NCBI GenBank assembly: GCA_963580285.1
Contig: OY757020.1
Coordinates: 102,613,497 to 102,677,496, forward strand
Direction: 5' to 3'
DNA length: 64,000 bases
Source: Lucinisca nassula
Lineage: Eukaryota > Mollusca > Bivalvia > Lucinida > Lucinidae
Part shown: in pieces, positions 21,541 to 32,509 of the stretch
How the letters are laid out: each line of letters opens with the position of its first letter
Numbering within the stretch: the first letter of the stretch is position 1
Position numbers and translations under genes: made by a program
The notes under the pieces: model-generated
Told to the model about the DNA's origin: nothing
Seen by the model: only the letters and a program-made list of their open reading frames with translations
The model's database searches: none

Positions 21541-22616
21541 CGTTGACCTTGGCCGAAGTTCACTAAGGTGAAAATGTTTAAACCTTTTTAGCTATCTTAT
21601 CTTAAACAAGTGAACGGATTTTGAATTAATTTAACAGGAATATTCCTTCCATCTACCAAAATTGCCTAAAGGGTTTCTCTCCACCATACAAGATGGCTGA
21701 CAGAGCTAAAAAATAGAAAAAAAAAACTGGAAAAAAAAAATCTTAAAATGCCATCTCCTCCTAGGCAGCTGGCCCAGTCTCAAAATAATTTCACAGGAAT
21801 ATTCTTTGGGTGATCCTCTACCAAAAAATGCCCAAACTGTTCCACTCCAATAAAAAGATGGGCATGAGGGCTAAATGAGAAAAAATCTTTTAACAACTTC
21901 TCCTTAATCAGCTGATGGATTTTGAAATAATTTTACAGGAATGTTACTTGGGTGATCCTCTGCCAAAATTGCTCATACCATTCTGCTCTGATGAATAAGA
22001 TGGTTGCCAGAGCTAAAAATGAACTTCTGCTCCTTAACCAGTGGATGAATTTTGAAATAATTGCACGGGAATGTTTCTTGGGTGACCCTCCACCAAATTG
22101 GGCAAACGTTTCTGCTCGGATGAACAATATAGCTGCCAGAGTTGAAAAAAGATAAACCTTTAAAATACTTCTCCTCCTTTACCAGTGGATGGATAGAAAT
22201 TATTTTTTCCCAGGAATGTTCCTTGGGTGACCCCCTACCAAAATTTCTCAAACCATTCCGCTCTGATGAACAAGATGGCCACCAGAGCTAAAAACAGAAA
22301 AAAAACATTTAAACGACTTCTGCTTAACCAGTAGATGGATTTTGAAATAATTTCACAGGTGTGTTCCTTGGGTGACTCTCTATCAAAATTGCTCAGCACA
22401 TTCCGCTTGGATGAACAAGATGGCCAACAGGGCTAAAAATAAAAAAACAACATTTAAACGACTTCTGCTCCTTAACCAGTGGATGGATTACACTAGTGTT
22501 CCTTGGGTGATCCTCTACCAAAATTGCTCAAACTGTTCCGCTTGGATGAACAAGATGGCTACCAGAGCTAAAAATAGAAAACCTTTAAATGACTTCTGCT
22601 TCTTAACCAGTGAATG

Positions 22617-22779
22617 AGAAGCCTCTGTGGTGTTGTGGTTACGCTACTCGCCTTGTAAACCAGGGGTCGCAGGATCAATCCCGGGCTTCTCCAGACTTTC
22701 AGATGAGTCTTTAAACCTAGGTCCCATCTTCGTATGACCTAAGCTGTTGGTGGGACGTAACACTCAAACACTCACTCAC
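22617..22779 (+). repeat. tRNA-derived SINE, family C, with 16-bp duplication
   Basis: Starts AGAAGCCTCTGTGGTGTTGTGG (box A-like). It has TTGTAAA in the anticodon-loop position (TGT, Thr-like) and GGATCAATCC (box B-like), and ends in CACTCACTCA. Target duplication TCTTAACCAGTGAATG / TCTTAACCTGTAAATG (two mismatches) at 22601-22616 and 22780-22795. Other copies: 61009-61165 and 63708-63874. Confidence 0.85.
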
Positions 22780-23010
22780 TCTTAACCTGTAAATGGATTT
22801 TGAAATAATTTCACAGGAATGTTCCTTGTGTGACCCTCTACTGTAACTGCTTAAACTGTTCTGCTCTGATAAATGATTTCAACGGAATGTTTTTTGGGTG
22901 ACCAGGCCATCTTTGAAAATTGTTCAATAGTGTTGACTGGGCCGTTAATCTCCAATACAAACAGACAAATCAAATTGTTCCACTCTGCTGAACAAGATGG
23001 TCATAAGAGC

Positions 23011-23223
23011 TTAACCCTTATCTTGCTGTTCACAACAACCCCTATCTTTGGAAACAGTGTAGATCCAGATCAGATGGCTTCTGAAGAAGCCATCTGATCA
23101 GGATCTACACTGTTTGGCATTCAGTTTATGAATTTGTAGCAATAAATTACATCAAGTAATTTGATTGGTTGATGGACAGAAATGGGTGTTGCTTAAATGA
23201 ATATTCAGCAAGAGAAGGGTTAA
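23011..23223. mobile_element. TTAA-1 MITE (copy c)
   Basis: TTAACCCTTATCTTGCTG and CAGCAAGAGAAGGGTTAA ends. The hairpin cassette carries GTGTAGATCCAGATCAG and GATCAGGATCTACAC arms. Confidence 0.85.
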
Positions 23224-23297
23224 AATAGAAAAATCTTTTTAAAAAAATTCTATAAAAAGAAGCCGTTTTATAGGAATGTGGTGACTAACAAAATTGC

Positions 23298-23495
23298 TTA
23301 ACCCTTGTCCTGCTGAATATTCATATTTGCCACACCCACTACCGATTATCAACCAATCAGATTACTTGATGCAAATTATTGCAACAAATTCATAAACTGA
23401 AACAATGAGGATCCTGAAGCTTCAGAAGCCATCTGATCTGGATCTTCATTGTTTGAAAGATAAGATATATCCGGGATCAGCAGGACGCGGGTTAA
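23298..23495. mobile_element. TTAA-1 MITE (copy d)
   Basis: TTAACCCTTGTCCTGCTGA and TCAGCAGGACGCGGGTTAA ends. The left hairpin arm is shortened, so the cassette is asymmetric. Confidence 0.85.
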
Positions 23496-23790
23496 AATAT
23501 TTTGCTTCACTGAGCATGCTTGCATATAGAGCTAAAAATCTCAAACTGCAAAATACAAACCTCAAAATGACTTCTACTTCTAGACAGCCAGACTGATTTT
23601 GAAATAGTTTCACAGAACTGTTCCTTGGGTCAACCAAAATTGCTCAAACCCTCTACTTAACCATATATTGTGTACAATTTTATTTGTATAATATGGATCA
23701 GATGAGCGATCCAGGGCCATTATGGCCCTCTTGTTTATGAAATTTGGCAAGTTTAGTTTGGTTGCTATGGCAACTTAGAGTTTCCATAAA

Positions 23791-24700
23791 CTGCGCAAAG
23801 CCTTTTCAAAATTTTATAGACGTCATTCTGATTTAATTTCAAAATTCAATACTGGACTTAAATCTCTTCTGCAACAAGGTCTATTGGAACCCGAATTCTA
23901 TGGTGACTTAGTATATCTATTTAGAAAAATTTATAACGCAATGACTTCAGCACCCTGTTTCGTAAAATCATTCTTCGATATAAAAAGATTGGGTACAACA
24001 TAAATGTTATATGACAAACTGCATGCATGGTGGTTAACCCTATCACGGTTGACAAATTTGCTTCCCTCTTTAATTGCACGCCGGTGGGTTAGGCCTCAGA
24101 TTCTATGACGGTTCCAACATAAAGGCTTATGTTGGTTGGTACCTGATGCTCTGTCTCTGGTCGGGCCCACTGGAGTCTAACTTGGTTTTCTTTTGCTCCA
24201 GCATTTCTGTTGTTTCTTGCTGTCGAGTCCTCACCGTTGTTTCACCTGTGTGGTTGATTGATTTTTGTGTTCACGGAGATGCTGCACTGATGAGTTAGGA
24301 GGCCTTAATGTGGACTGAACAAATTATTTGTCTTGATCGCGATGGAGGTAGTTGTGAGGATTGTGGCCACGTTAAATCGATTTGAGCCCCCCCCCCACCC
24401 CCCCACCCCCGTGGAGATCGTTTCCACTGACCCTTCCAGGGTGGTTCTTCTGTTACGGTTTGTTTTTGTTATGGTTTGTCTTTGGGTGTTTATGTCACTT
24501 ATATTATTTTATTTTGAATAGCCTATTGGCCATTTTGTGGGAAAGTAACTGTCCTTTTGGCTTTCCACTATTGATGTTTCCATTAGGGTCTGTTGTTTCA
24601 TGTTTGTGTTTCTTTCCCTTTGGTGTCTCTGATGGGAGCTGTGGGTTAATTGTATCGACTCCTGATCATTGCCTCCACTTCTTCTTTATAAAACGTTGGT
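23791..24700 (+). pseudogene. Decayed C-terminus and 3' UTR of a retroelement ORF
   Basis: Codons from 23791 read LRKAFSKFYRRHSDLISKF, then GLKSLLQQGLLEPEFYGDLVY. After a frameshift near 23990 they continue YNINV, with in-frame stops, to CMVVNPITVDKFASLFNCTP and a stop at 24120. This C-terminal block recurs in invertebrate retroelement proteins as I recall them; I cannot place the clade. The 3' UTR has C runs at 24388-24410 and ends with CTCTGATGGGAGCTGTGGG, a piece also found at 15707 and 49472. The element is dead. Confidence 0.5.
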
Positions 24701-24759
24701 CCTTGGACGGAGCCATTAACTAGAGCGTGCAGTCGATGGCATGCCATCGTAAATCCCCA

Positions 24760-25190
24760 CGCTTCTGGCTTAGCCAAATATAACGCTGTTCTCACACGTC
24801 CTGGTTGGTTTCATTGCATGAATCTTATCATAAGGAACAAGAATATATATGGTTTGAGGGGTGGGGATCTGAATGGTTTCTGAGTTAGAAGGCCTTTTAT
24901 GAAATGAAGGTGGTGGGGCATGGCCCCGGTGCACCCCCCGGGACCTCCAGGTTGGTGTTACTGAAAGCATCTTATCGTAAGAAACAAGAGTTTAGGGTTT
25001 GAGATCTGCATGTTTTCTGAAATATAATTATGTGCTTTTAAGAAGTGGAGGGGTGGGGCATGGCCCCACACTAGTTGGCGTCTCTAAATGTGTTGTATCA
25101 TAAGCAACAAGAATATATATGGTTAAGGGGTAGGGATCTGAACCGTTTCTGAGCAATAAGCCCTTTAATGAAATGGAGGGGGTGGGACAA
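24760..25190 (-). repeat. 147-bp family, inverted monomers
   Basis: CTTATCATAAGGAACAAGAA and ATATATGGTTTGAGGGGTGG at 24828-24865 are the inverse of the 8810-11100 monomers. Two to three diverged copies. Confidence 0.75.
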
Positions 25191-25445
25191 ATTGAAAATT
25201 GGCATTTACTGCCAAGCCCAAGCGGATATTTTTGCAAACCTTTAATGGAAATATTCTTCTATTTGCGGGTGATTTTAGGTCTATTGCTCAGGGACACCAG
25301 ACCTCTGTAGCCACTAGGCTGATTGGGTCCAAATTTTATCTGTAGCATCCTTGGGCTCCCAATGTTTATTAGAATACATGGCTGTCAGTGGGCAGTGTCT
25401 GCTGAGCTCTGGTGAGCATAGTGGGCCATGGGCCTCTGGTTTCTC

Positions 25446-25930
25446 TTTGAGACTGGCATTGGTACCTCAGTGAGATGCAGATGCATCTCTGAGTGGTGGT
25501 CAAAGGTCCCAGGTCAGCAGCATTGTTTTGTGGAGATAGAAATCATTTCTAAGGTCATTTGTCACCTTTTCCTTGAATCAAGAAGGGCAGTTATCAGTTT
25601 CTGATGACAGAATAAGCACTTTACTGGTTAACCCATTTAGTACTGGAAACCCCAAAACAGGTAGTTGGCAAACAGTGCAAGCCCAGATCAACCGCCGCAT
25701 CACGCGGCATCTGATCAGGGCCTACACTGTTTGCAAAAAGCTAAGCCATTTTCAAAAAAAAAATTTGCAGAAAACACAACCTGACACCCCTAAATTTTGA
25801 AATTGACTCCTGTTATATATAAGGCGGAAGATTCCATTTGGTACTTAAAAGGTTAACTGCTATTGTATAAGCTTGGCCAGGAAAATTGTGGCAAGGCAAA
25901 CTGGCTGGCTCATTATGACCTAAATAGTGC
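25446..25930 (+). repeat. tRNA-derived SINE, family B, split by a TTAA-2 MITE
   Basis: The left half (25446-25631) includes GAATCAAGAAGGGCAGTTATC. The right half (25853-25930) includes CAAACTGGCTGGCTCATTATG. They join across TTAA at the same SINE position as in the 18702-21290 copy. The tRNA head is strongly decayed. Confidence 0.7.
25628..25856. mobile_element. TTAA-2 MITE with hairpin cassette
   Basis: TTAACCCATTTAGTACTGG and CATTTGGTACTTAAAAGGTTAA are the ends. The cassette GGCAAACAGTGCAAGCCCAG...CACTGTTTGC with apex CCGCATCACGCGG lies at 25662-25738. Confidence 0.8.
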
Positions 25931-26039
25931 AGACTCGGCTGAAAGACTACAAACAATTTCTTTCTTTGAAACTGCCAAGAATTTTCTACAGGGCTGAACA
26001 TGTTGAAAGGATATGAAACAGTGTGAAGAAAGGCAACTT

Positions 26040-29000
26040 TTTATGTCCCCGGTAGCGATAGCGGGGACATATTGTTTTTGCCCTGTCTGTTTGTGGGTTT
26101 GTACGTGGACAACTTTAACGTTGGCCATAACTTTTGAACCGTTGGAGATAGAGCTTTCATATTTGGCCTGAAGGTTCCTTGTGACAAGACCTTCACATTC
26201 ATGCAAAAAATTTGACCTGTGACCTTGACCTTGACCTTTGACCTACTTAAAATTAAAAAATAACATTTTGGTCATAACTTTTGATCGGTTTGAGATAGAG
26301 CCTGCATATTTTGCATGTAGGTTTGTGACAAGACCTTCACATTCATGCAAAAAAATTTGACCCAGGACCTTGACCTTGACCTTTGACCTACTTAAAAGAA
26401 AAAAATAACATTGGTCATAACTTTTGAACCACTTGAGATACAGCTTTCATATTTAGCTGTATGTTCCTTGTGACAAAAGCTTTACACTCGTGCAAAAAAA
26501 TTTGACCTGTGACCTTGACCTTGACCTTTGACATACTTAAAATAAAAAAATAACATTTTGGTCATAACTTTTGAACGGTTTGAGATAGAGCCTTCATATT
26601 TTGCATGTAGGTTCCTTGTGACAAGAGCTTTACATTCACACAAAAAATTTTGACCTGTGACCTTGACCTACATAAAAGAAAAAGTTAACATTGGTCATAA
26701 CTTTTGAACCGTTTGAGATACAGCCTTCATATTTAGCATGTATGTTCCTTGTGACAAAAGCTTTGCATTCATGCAAAGAATTTTGACCTGTGACCTTGAC
26801 CTTTGACCTACTTAAAATAAAAAATACCATTTTTGTCATAACTTTTGAACGGTTTGAGATAGAGCCTTCATATTTTGCATGTAGGTTCCTTGTGACAAGA
26901 GCTTTACATTCACACAAAAAATTTTGACCTGTGACCTTGACCTTTGACCTACATAAAGAATAAGTTAACAGTGGTCATAACTTTTGAACTGTTTGAGATA
27001 CAGCCTTCATATTTAGCATGTAGGTTCCTTGTGACAGACTCTTTACAGTCATGCAAAAATTTTGACCTGTGACCTTGACCTACTTAAAAAAAATAAACAT
27101 TTTTTGTCATAACTTTCGAACCGTTTGGGATAGAGCTTTCATATTTGGCATGTAGGTTCCCTGTGATTAGAGCTTTTCATTCATGCAAAATGTTTGGACC
27201 ATGACCTTGACCTTTGACCTGCTTAAAAGAAAAAATAAAATTGTTCATAACTTTTGAACCGTTTAAGATAGAGCGTTAATATTTGGCATGTAGGTTCCTT
27301 GTGACAAGAGCTTTACATTCATGCAATTTTACGCTCACCGTCACGTAGTGACGAGGTGAGCTTTTGGGATCACTTTGCGTCCGTCGTGCGTCCGTCCGTC
27401 CGTGCGTGCGTCCGTCCGTCCGTAAACAATTCTTTAAATGACATCTCCTCCTAAACCACTGATCGGATTATGACCAAACTTCACAGGAATGATCCTTAGG
27501 TGGTCCCCTTTCAAAGTTGTTCAAATGGTTCCGGTCCGTTGCACATCTAGGTCATAGGAGCCAAAAAGAGATTTTTTTCACCAAAAACTTAAAAAATCTT
27601 CTTCTCTGAAACCACAAGGCCCAGGTCTTTGATATTTGGTATGAAGCTTCATCTGGTGGACCCCTACCAAGATTGTTCAAATTATAGTGCTGGGGCCAAA
27701 AATGCCCCCGCTCCGGGGCCCTTTGGTTTTACATGGGCTTATATAGGGAAAATCTTTAAAAATCTTCTTCTCTGAAACCGTAAGGCCCAGGTCTTTGATA
27801 TTTGGTATGAAGCTTCATCTGGTGGACCCCTACCAAGATTGTTCAAATTATAGTGCTGGGACCAAAAATGCCCCCGCTCCGGGGCCCTTTGGTTTTACAT
27901 GGGCTTATATAGGGAAAATCTTTAAAAATCTTCTTCTCTGAAACCGTAAGGCCCAGGTCTTTGATATTTGGTATGAAGCTTCATCTAGTGGACCCCTACC
28001 AAGATTGTTCAAATTATAGTGCTGGGGCCAAAAATGCCCCCGCTCCGGGGCCCTTTGGTTTTACATGGGCTTATATAGGAAAAATCTTTAAAAATCTTCT
28101 TCTCTGAAACCGCAAGGCCCAGGTCTTTGATATTTGGTATGAAGCTTCATCTAGTGGACCCCTACCAAGATTGTTCAAATTATAGTGCTGGGGCCAAAAA
28201 TGCCCCCGCTCCAGGGCTCTTTGGTTTTACATGGGCTTATATAGGGAAGAGCTTTAAAAATCTTCTTCTCTGAAACCGTAAGGCCCAGGTCTTTGATATT
28301 TGGTATGGAGCTTCATCTAGGGGACCCCTACCAAGATTGTTCAAATTATAGTGCTGGGGTCAAATATGCCCCCGCTCCGGGGCCCTTTGGTTTTACATGG
28401 GCTTATATAGGGAAAATCTTTAAAAATTTTCTTCTTTGAAACCGTAAGGCCCATGTCTTTGATATTTGGTTTGAAGCTTCATCCCACAAGGCCATGGTCC
28501 TTCTCCCCCCCCCCCCCACACACACACACACACACACACTCCGGGGCCCTTTGGTTTTAAATGGGCTTATATAGGGAAAATCTTTAAAAATCTTCTTCTC
28601 TGAAACTGCAAGGCCCAGGTCTTTGCTATTTGGTATGAAGCTTCATCTAGTGGACTCCTACCAACATTGTTCAAATTATAGTGCTTGGGCTAAAAATGCC
28701 ACCGCCCCGGGGCCCTATGGTTTTACATGGGCTTATATGGGGAAAATCTTTAAAAATCTTCTTCTCGGAAACCCCAAGGGCCAGGTCTTTGCTATTTGGT
28801 ATGAAGCTTCATCTAGTGGACCCCTACCAAGATTGTTCAAATTATAGTGCTAGGGCCAAAACTGCCCCCGACCTGGGGCCCTTTGGTTTTACATAGACTT
28901 ATATAGAGATATTCCTTAAAAATCTTCTTCTGAAACAGCAAGGCCATGGTCTTTGATATTTGGTGTGAAGCTTCCTCTAGTGGACCTCTATCAAGATGGT

Positions 29001-29537
29001 TTAAATTATAGCCTTGAGGCCAAAAATGCCCCCGCCCCAGAGCCATTTGGTTTTTCATAGGCTTATATAGGGAATATCTTTAATAAAAATCTTCTTCTCT
29101 GAAACCGTTAGGCCCAGGTCTTTGATATTTGGTATGTAGCATATCTAGTGGACCTTTGCCAATATTGTTCAAATTATAGCCTTTGTTGATATTTGGTATG
29201 AAGCTTCACCTTTTTAGACGTCTCTGAACATTATGCACATTATAGCCCTGGGGTTAAGAATGGCCCTCCCCGGGTCCCACTTGTTTCTCTATGGATCAGG
29301 TGAGCGATCCAGGGCCATCATGGCCCTCTTGTTTTTTTACCCGTGACCTACTTTAAAGAAAAAAAAATATTATTGTTCATAACTTTTGAACTGTTTAAGA
29401 TAGAGCTTTCATATTTGACATGTAAGTTTCTTGTGTCAAGGGCTTCCCACACAAACAAAAATCTTGAACTATGAGCAATTTTGAATAAAAAATGACCATG
29501 CCCGGGGACATGTTCGTGTTTCACAAACACATCTTGT
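26040..29537 (+). mobile_element. ~145-bp-core element rich in TGACCT half-sites, split by a 166-core element
   Basis: Head: ATGTCCCCGGTAGCG / CGGGGACAT hairpin. Monomers carry CATAACTTTTGAACCGTTTG, CATATTTGGCATGTAGGTTC and TGACCTTGACCTTTGACCT. Five exact TGACCTTTGACCT units occur at 26232, 26377, 26797, 26938 and 27208. The tail at 29495-29537 ends CCCGGGGACATGTTCGTG...CTTGTTC. Interrupted at 27322-29335. Confidence 0.8.
27322..29335 (+). mobile_element. 166-bp-core hairpin-headed element, nested
   Basis: Head GCTCACCGTCACGTAGTGAC-GAGGTGAGC, GTCC microsatellite, about nine to ten 166-bp monomers, tail GTGAGCGATCCAGGG-CCATCATGG-CCCTCTTGTT. One monomer holds a C run and CA dinucleotide tract at 28505-28540. 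It sits in a T run of the host array. Confidence 0.85.
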
Positions 29538-29639
29538 TCAAAATATTCTTTTCTTTCTTCTTAATAAGAGACATTAAGGGGTCAGTGTTTAAATGGAAGA
29601 GTTTGTGCTAGGGCTTGTGTCTGTGAATACAAGAACACC

Positions 29640-30600
29640 CCTTTCTAGGAGGATAAACAAACTTGTGAGAATTGTTTGCCTGGCAATAAATGTTGTGAAT
29701 TGTTGTGCATATTGTTAAGCAATGAATGGTCTGAATTGTATGCAGAATGATGTGAGTTGTATGCATACTGTTAAGCAATAAATGGTGTGAGTTGTATGCA
29801 TACTGTTAAGCAATTAATGGTGTGTTTGTTTGATTTGAGGTTTAACGTCCTCGTCAACACTGTATAGGTCATTTTGGAGACGTTGCTTCCAATTTTGTGG
29901 GACTTTTACCCGACATTGAGATGAAATGACATCTCAAGCCCTGTTGCCTAATGAAACCAATAGGGTTTATTAGCATGGACGGTCCGCCTCGCACCGCGGT
30001 TCCTGGACAGGCTAAGATCCTCTAAGCGGTTTACCAGTACTAGTGTGCGGGCCGGATTCAGTTCTTCGTGGAAGCATCATGCAGCCCATATATTTCTTCA
30101 AGCCCCTATGGGCGGGAGCCGATTAATGGTGTGAGTTGTACGCATACTGTTAAGCAATAAATGGTGTGATTTGTATGCATAATGTTAAGCAATTAATGGT
30201 GTGAGTTTTACGCATACTGTTAAGCAATAAATGGTGTGATTTGTATGCATAATGTTAAACAATAAATATTGTGAATTGTATGCATACTGTTAAGCAATAC
30301 ATGGTGTGATTTGTATGCATAATGTTAAGCAATTAATGTTGTGAATTATATGCATACTGTTAAGCAATGAATATTGTGATCAGTATGCATACTGTTAAGG
30401 AATAATGTATACATACTGTTAAGCAATAAAGGGTGTGACTTGTATGCATACTGTTAAGCAATAAATGTTGCAAATTGTATGCATACTGCAATAAATAGTG
30501 TAAATCATATGCATACTGTTACACAATAAATATGAATTGTATGCATAATGTTAAACAATTAATATTGTGAATTGTATGCATACTGTTAAAAATTAAAAAG
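29640..30600. repeat. 35-bp AT-rich minisatellite, left block
   Basis: Unit of the type GCATACTGTTAAGCAATAAA + TGGTGTGAGTTGTAT, 35 bp, many copies with small changes. A SINE D copy is inserted at 29825. Confidence 0.9.
29825..30121 (-). repeat. ~300-bp SINE-like repeat, family D, in the minisatellite
   Basis: Flanked by ATTAATGGTGTG at 29813-29824 and 30122-30133. Because this is also minisatellite sequence, the duplication could be partly coincidental. Confidence 0.8.
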
Positions 30601-31345
30601 AGAAACGATCAGGAACTGTGAGATCCCAAATTCATTCCACAATATCAACAGGGAAAGAAGTCGAAACATGGACGACAGTAAACAAAACTGATCACAGGTA
30701 AACAGAGTCAGCAGCTCTTTCCCAAACAGGTGGTGACTCTGAATATACAAACCTAACTAAAAAGCAGAATATACATAATGGGGGAAAGAATCTGAATCAC
30801 CAACATGACAAACATTTAACTGGAAGGCCAAATGTAACTAAAAATGAACAACCAAAAAGGGTGAAAGAATCCGAATCATCAATGTAACAACATACACATA
30901 TTTATCATATGACGTTGCGTCTGAGAGTGTAATAACGCCATGTAATAAATTCGATAACCCACTAGTGGATTAAATATGCAAATTAGTTAGATATGTCCCG
31001 TAACGTTAAATGTATGACGTCCTTAACGACATCCCGTTTACTAATGGCGGAATATTGACATTTTGTTAAAAAATCGCATATTAAATGCATTTCAAAAGTC
31101 ATATGATAAATAGAATCTTACATTCGTGCTCATGTATTATTGAATTTATTAAACTCGTCGCGGAAAAGGGTTAAAATGCTCGGCAAAGCCTCGCATTATA
31201 TCCCTTTTCCTCAACTCTAATAAATTCAATAATACATGAACACTCATGTAAGATCCTCTATATAATTAGGTAAAGAATCAAAACCACCAACATTGAATAC
31301 AAAGGAACCACAGCAAATGCATCGACTTGGAATGGTCAGTAAAAC
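30601..31345. repeat. Unassigned block and foldback FB2 copy 2
   Basis: 30601-30924 has no recognised content. 30925-31260 matches FB2 at 17020 (AATATGCAAATTAGTTA). It ends in a long foldback with arms of about 50 bp, TCTTACATTCGTGCTCATG on the left and CATGAACACTCATGTAAGA on the right, around an apex GCTCGGCAAAGCCTCGC. A similar apex and arms occur at 37890-38030. Confidence 0.65.
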
Positions 31346-32150
31346 TTAATGTTGTGAATTTATGCATACTGTTAGCAGAGAATGTTGTGAATTGTTTGCA
31401 TATTGCTAAGCAATAAAGGGTATGAATTTTATGCATTCTCTTAAGCAATTACTGTTGTGAATTGTATTCACGCTGTTAAGCAATAAATGTTGTGAATTAT
31501 ATGCATACTGTTAAGCAATAAATGGTGTGATTTGTATGCAAAATCTAAGCAAATAATGTTGTGAATTGTATGCATACTGTTAAGCAATAAATTGTTTGAA
31601 TTGTATGCATAATGTTAAGCAATAAATGGTCTGAATTGTATGCATACTGTTAATGGTGTGAATTGTATACATACTGTTAAGCAATAAATGTTGCAAATGG
31701 TATGCATACTGCAAAAAATAGTGTAAATCATAGGGGCTTGAAGAAATATATGGGCTGCATTCCACGCAGAGCTGAATCCGGCCCGCACACTAGTACTGGT
31801 AAACCACTTAGAGGATCTAAGCCTGTCCAGGAGCCGCGGTGCGAGGCGGACCGTCCATGCTAATAAACCCTTTTGGTTTCATTGGGTGACAGGGCTTGAG
31901 ATGTCATTTCATCTCAGTGTCGGGTAAAAGTCCCACAAAATTGGAAGCAACGTCTCCAAAATGACCTTTACAGTGTTGACTGGGACGTTAAACCTCAAAT
32001 CAAACAAACAAAAAAATACTGTTATTAAATTTAAAAGCCATAAATGTTGTGAATTGTATGCATACTGTTAAGCAATTAATGTTATGAATTGCATGCATAC
32101 TGTTAAGCAATGAATGGTGTGAATTGAATGCATACTGTAAATGAGATTGG
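31346..32150. repeat. 35-bp minisatellite, right block, with a SINE
   Basis: Same unit as the left block. A SINE D copy in + orientation, truncated at its 5' end, occupies 31733-32010 and ends in AAACAAACAAAAAAA. Confidence 0.85.
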
Positions 32151-32335
32151 ATTTTCATTCAGGGGAGGCAACTCTTTGAATAATATTTCAAACTCGCATT
32201 GTAGCAAATCCTTTATAAAATGGCTTTATTCATAGCAATGCAAACAGATATTCCCAGAAGCTGTGTCCTGTGCAGAAAATGGCACACCGTGTGTATGCAG
32301 TTCCCTAAAGTGGCTACGGTTTTTCTTTTTTTTAG

Positions 32336-32407
32336 TTGAGAAAGCAGAAAGGTCAGACATTAAGAAGAAAAAAGTGAGTTTTGCTGGTCTTGATAAAGAG
32401 GACAAAG
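32336..32407 (+). CDS. Zinc-finger gene, 72-bp exon 2
   Basis: A strong acceptor (TTTTTCTTTTTTTTAG, ending 32335) and a donor GTTTGT at 32408 bound a 72-bp exon. Only one of its three frames is open, the one entering with two bases completing a codon, which is the phase left by the 918 donor. It encodes EKAERSDIKKKKVSFAGLDK-EDK, a short Lys-rich, probably disordered linker. It leaves one base for the exon at 36896. The intron before it is about 31 kb if no exon was missed. The support is splice signals and phase logic; there is no domain to confirm it. Confidence 0.65.
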
Positions 32408-32509
32408 GTTTGTTGGCTTAAATACATCTTTGTGAGATATATTTTGAGCTTGCTTATAAGAAAGAGTATTGCAATGACAAATAGGCAAGACTGCGCTGTT
32501 TCACCAGAG

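Larger units (their letters stand above)
21541..23738 (+). repeat. ~140-bp tandem array, interrupted by a SINE and two MITEs
   Basis: Monomers carry TTTCACAGGAATGTTCCTTGG and GATGAACAAGATGGC (22262, 22401, 22541), a spacing of about 140 bp. The array ends with GATGAGCGATCCAGGG-CCATTATGG-CCCTCTTG at 23700-23732, the same type of 3' hairpin as in the 166-core elements. Confidence 0.8.
23739..25440 (+). repeat. Hairpin-headed element body split by a retroelement tail
   Basis: TTGGTTGCTATGGCAACTTAG at 23757 and GGCATTTACTGCCAAGCCC at 25200 are adjacent blocks of the body seen at 8670-8750. The 3' end GTGAGCATAGTGGGCCATGG-GCCTCTGG is at 25410-25440. The right part contains inverted 147-bp monomers (24760-25190). 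Confidence 0.6.

Noticed and set aside
22617..22690. Apparent tRNA-Thr gene
   Set aside because: Acceptor stem and arms do not pair fully; it is followed by a SINE body with target duplication and has two further copies.
24382..24723. 113-codon frame in the retroelement tail
   Set aside because: Low-complexity Pro/Phe reading through C runs in a 3' UTR; no homology recognised.
29640..32150. CRISPR-like regular repeat
   Set aside because: The units are directly adjacent without unique spacers and the genome is eukaryotic.
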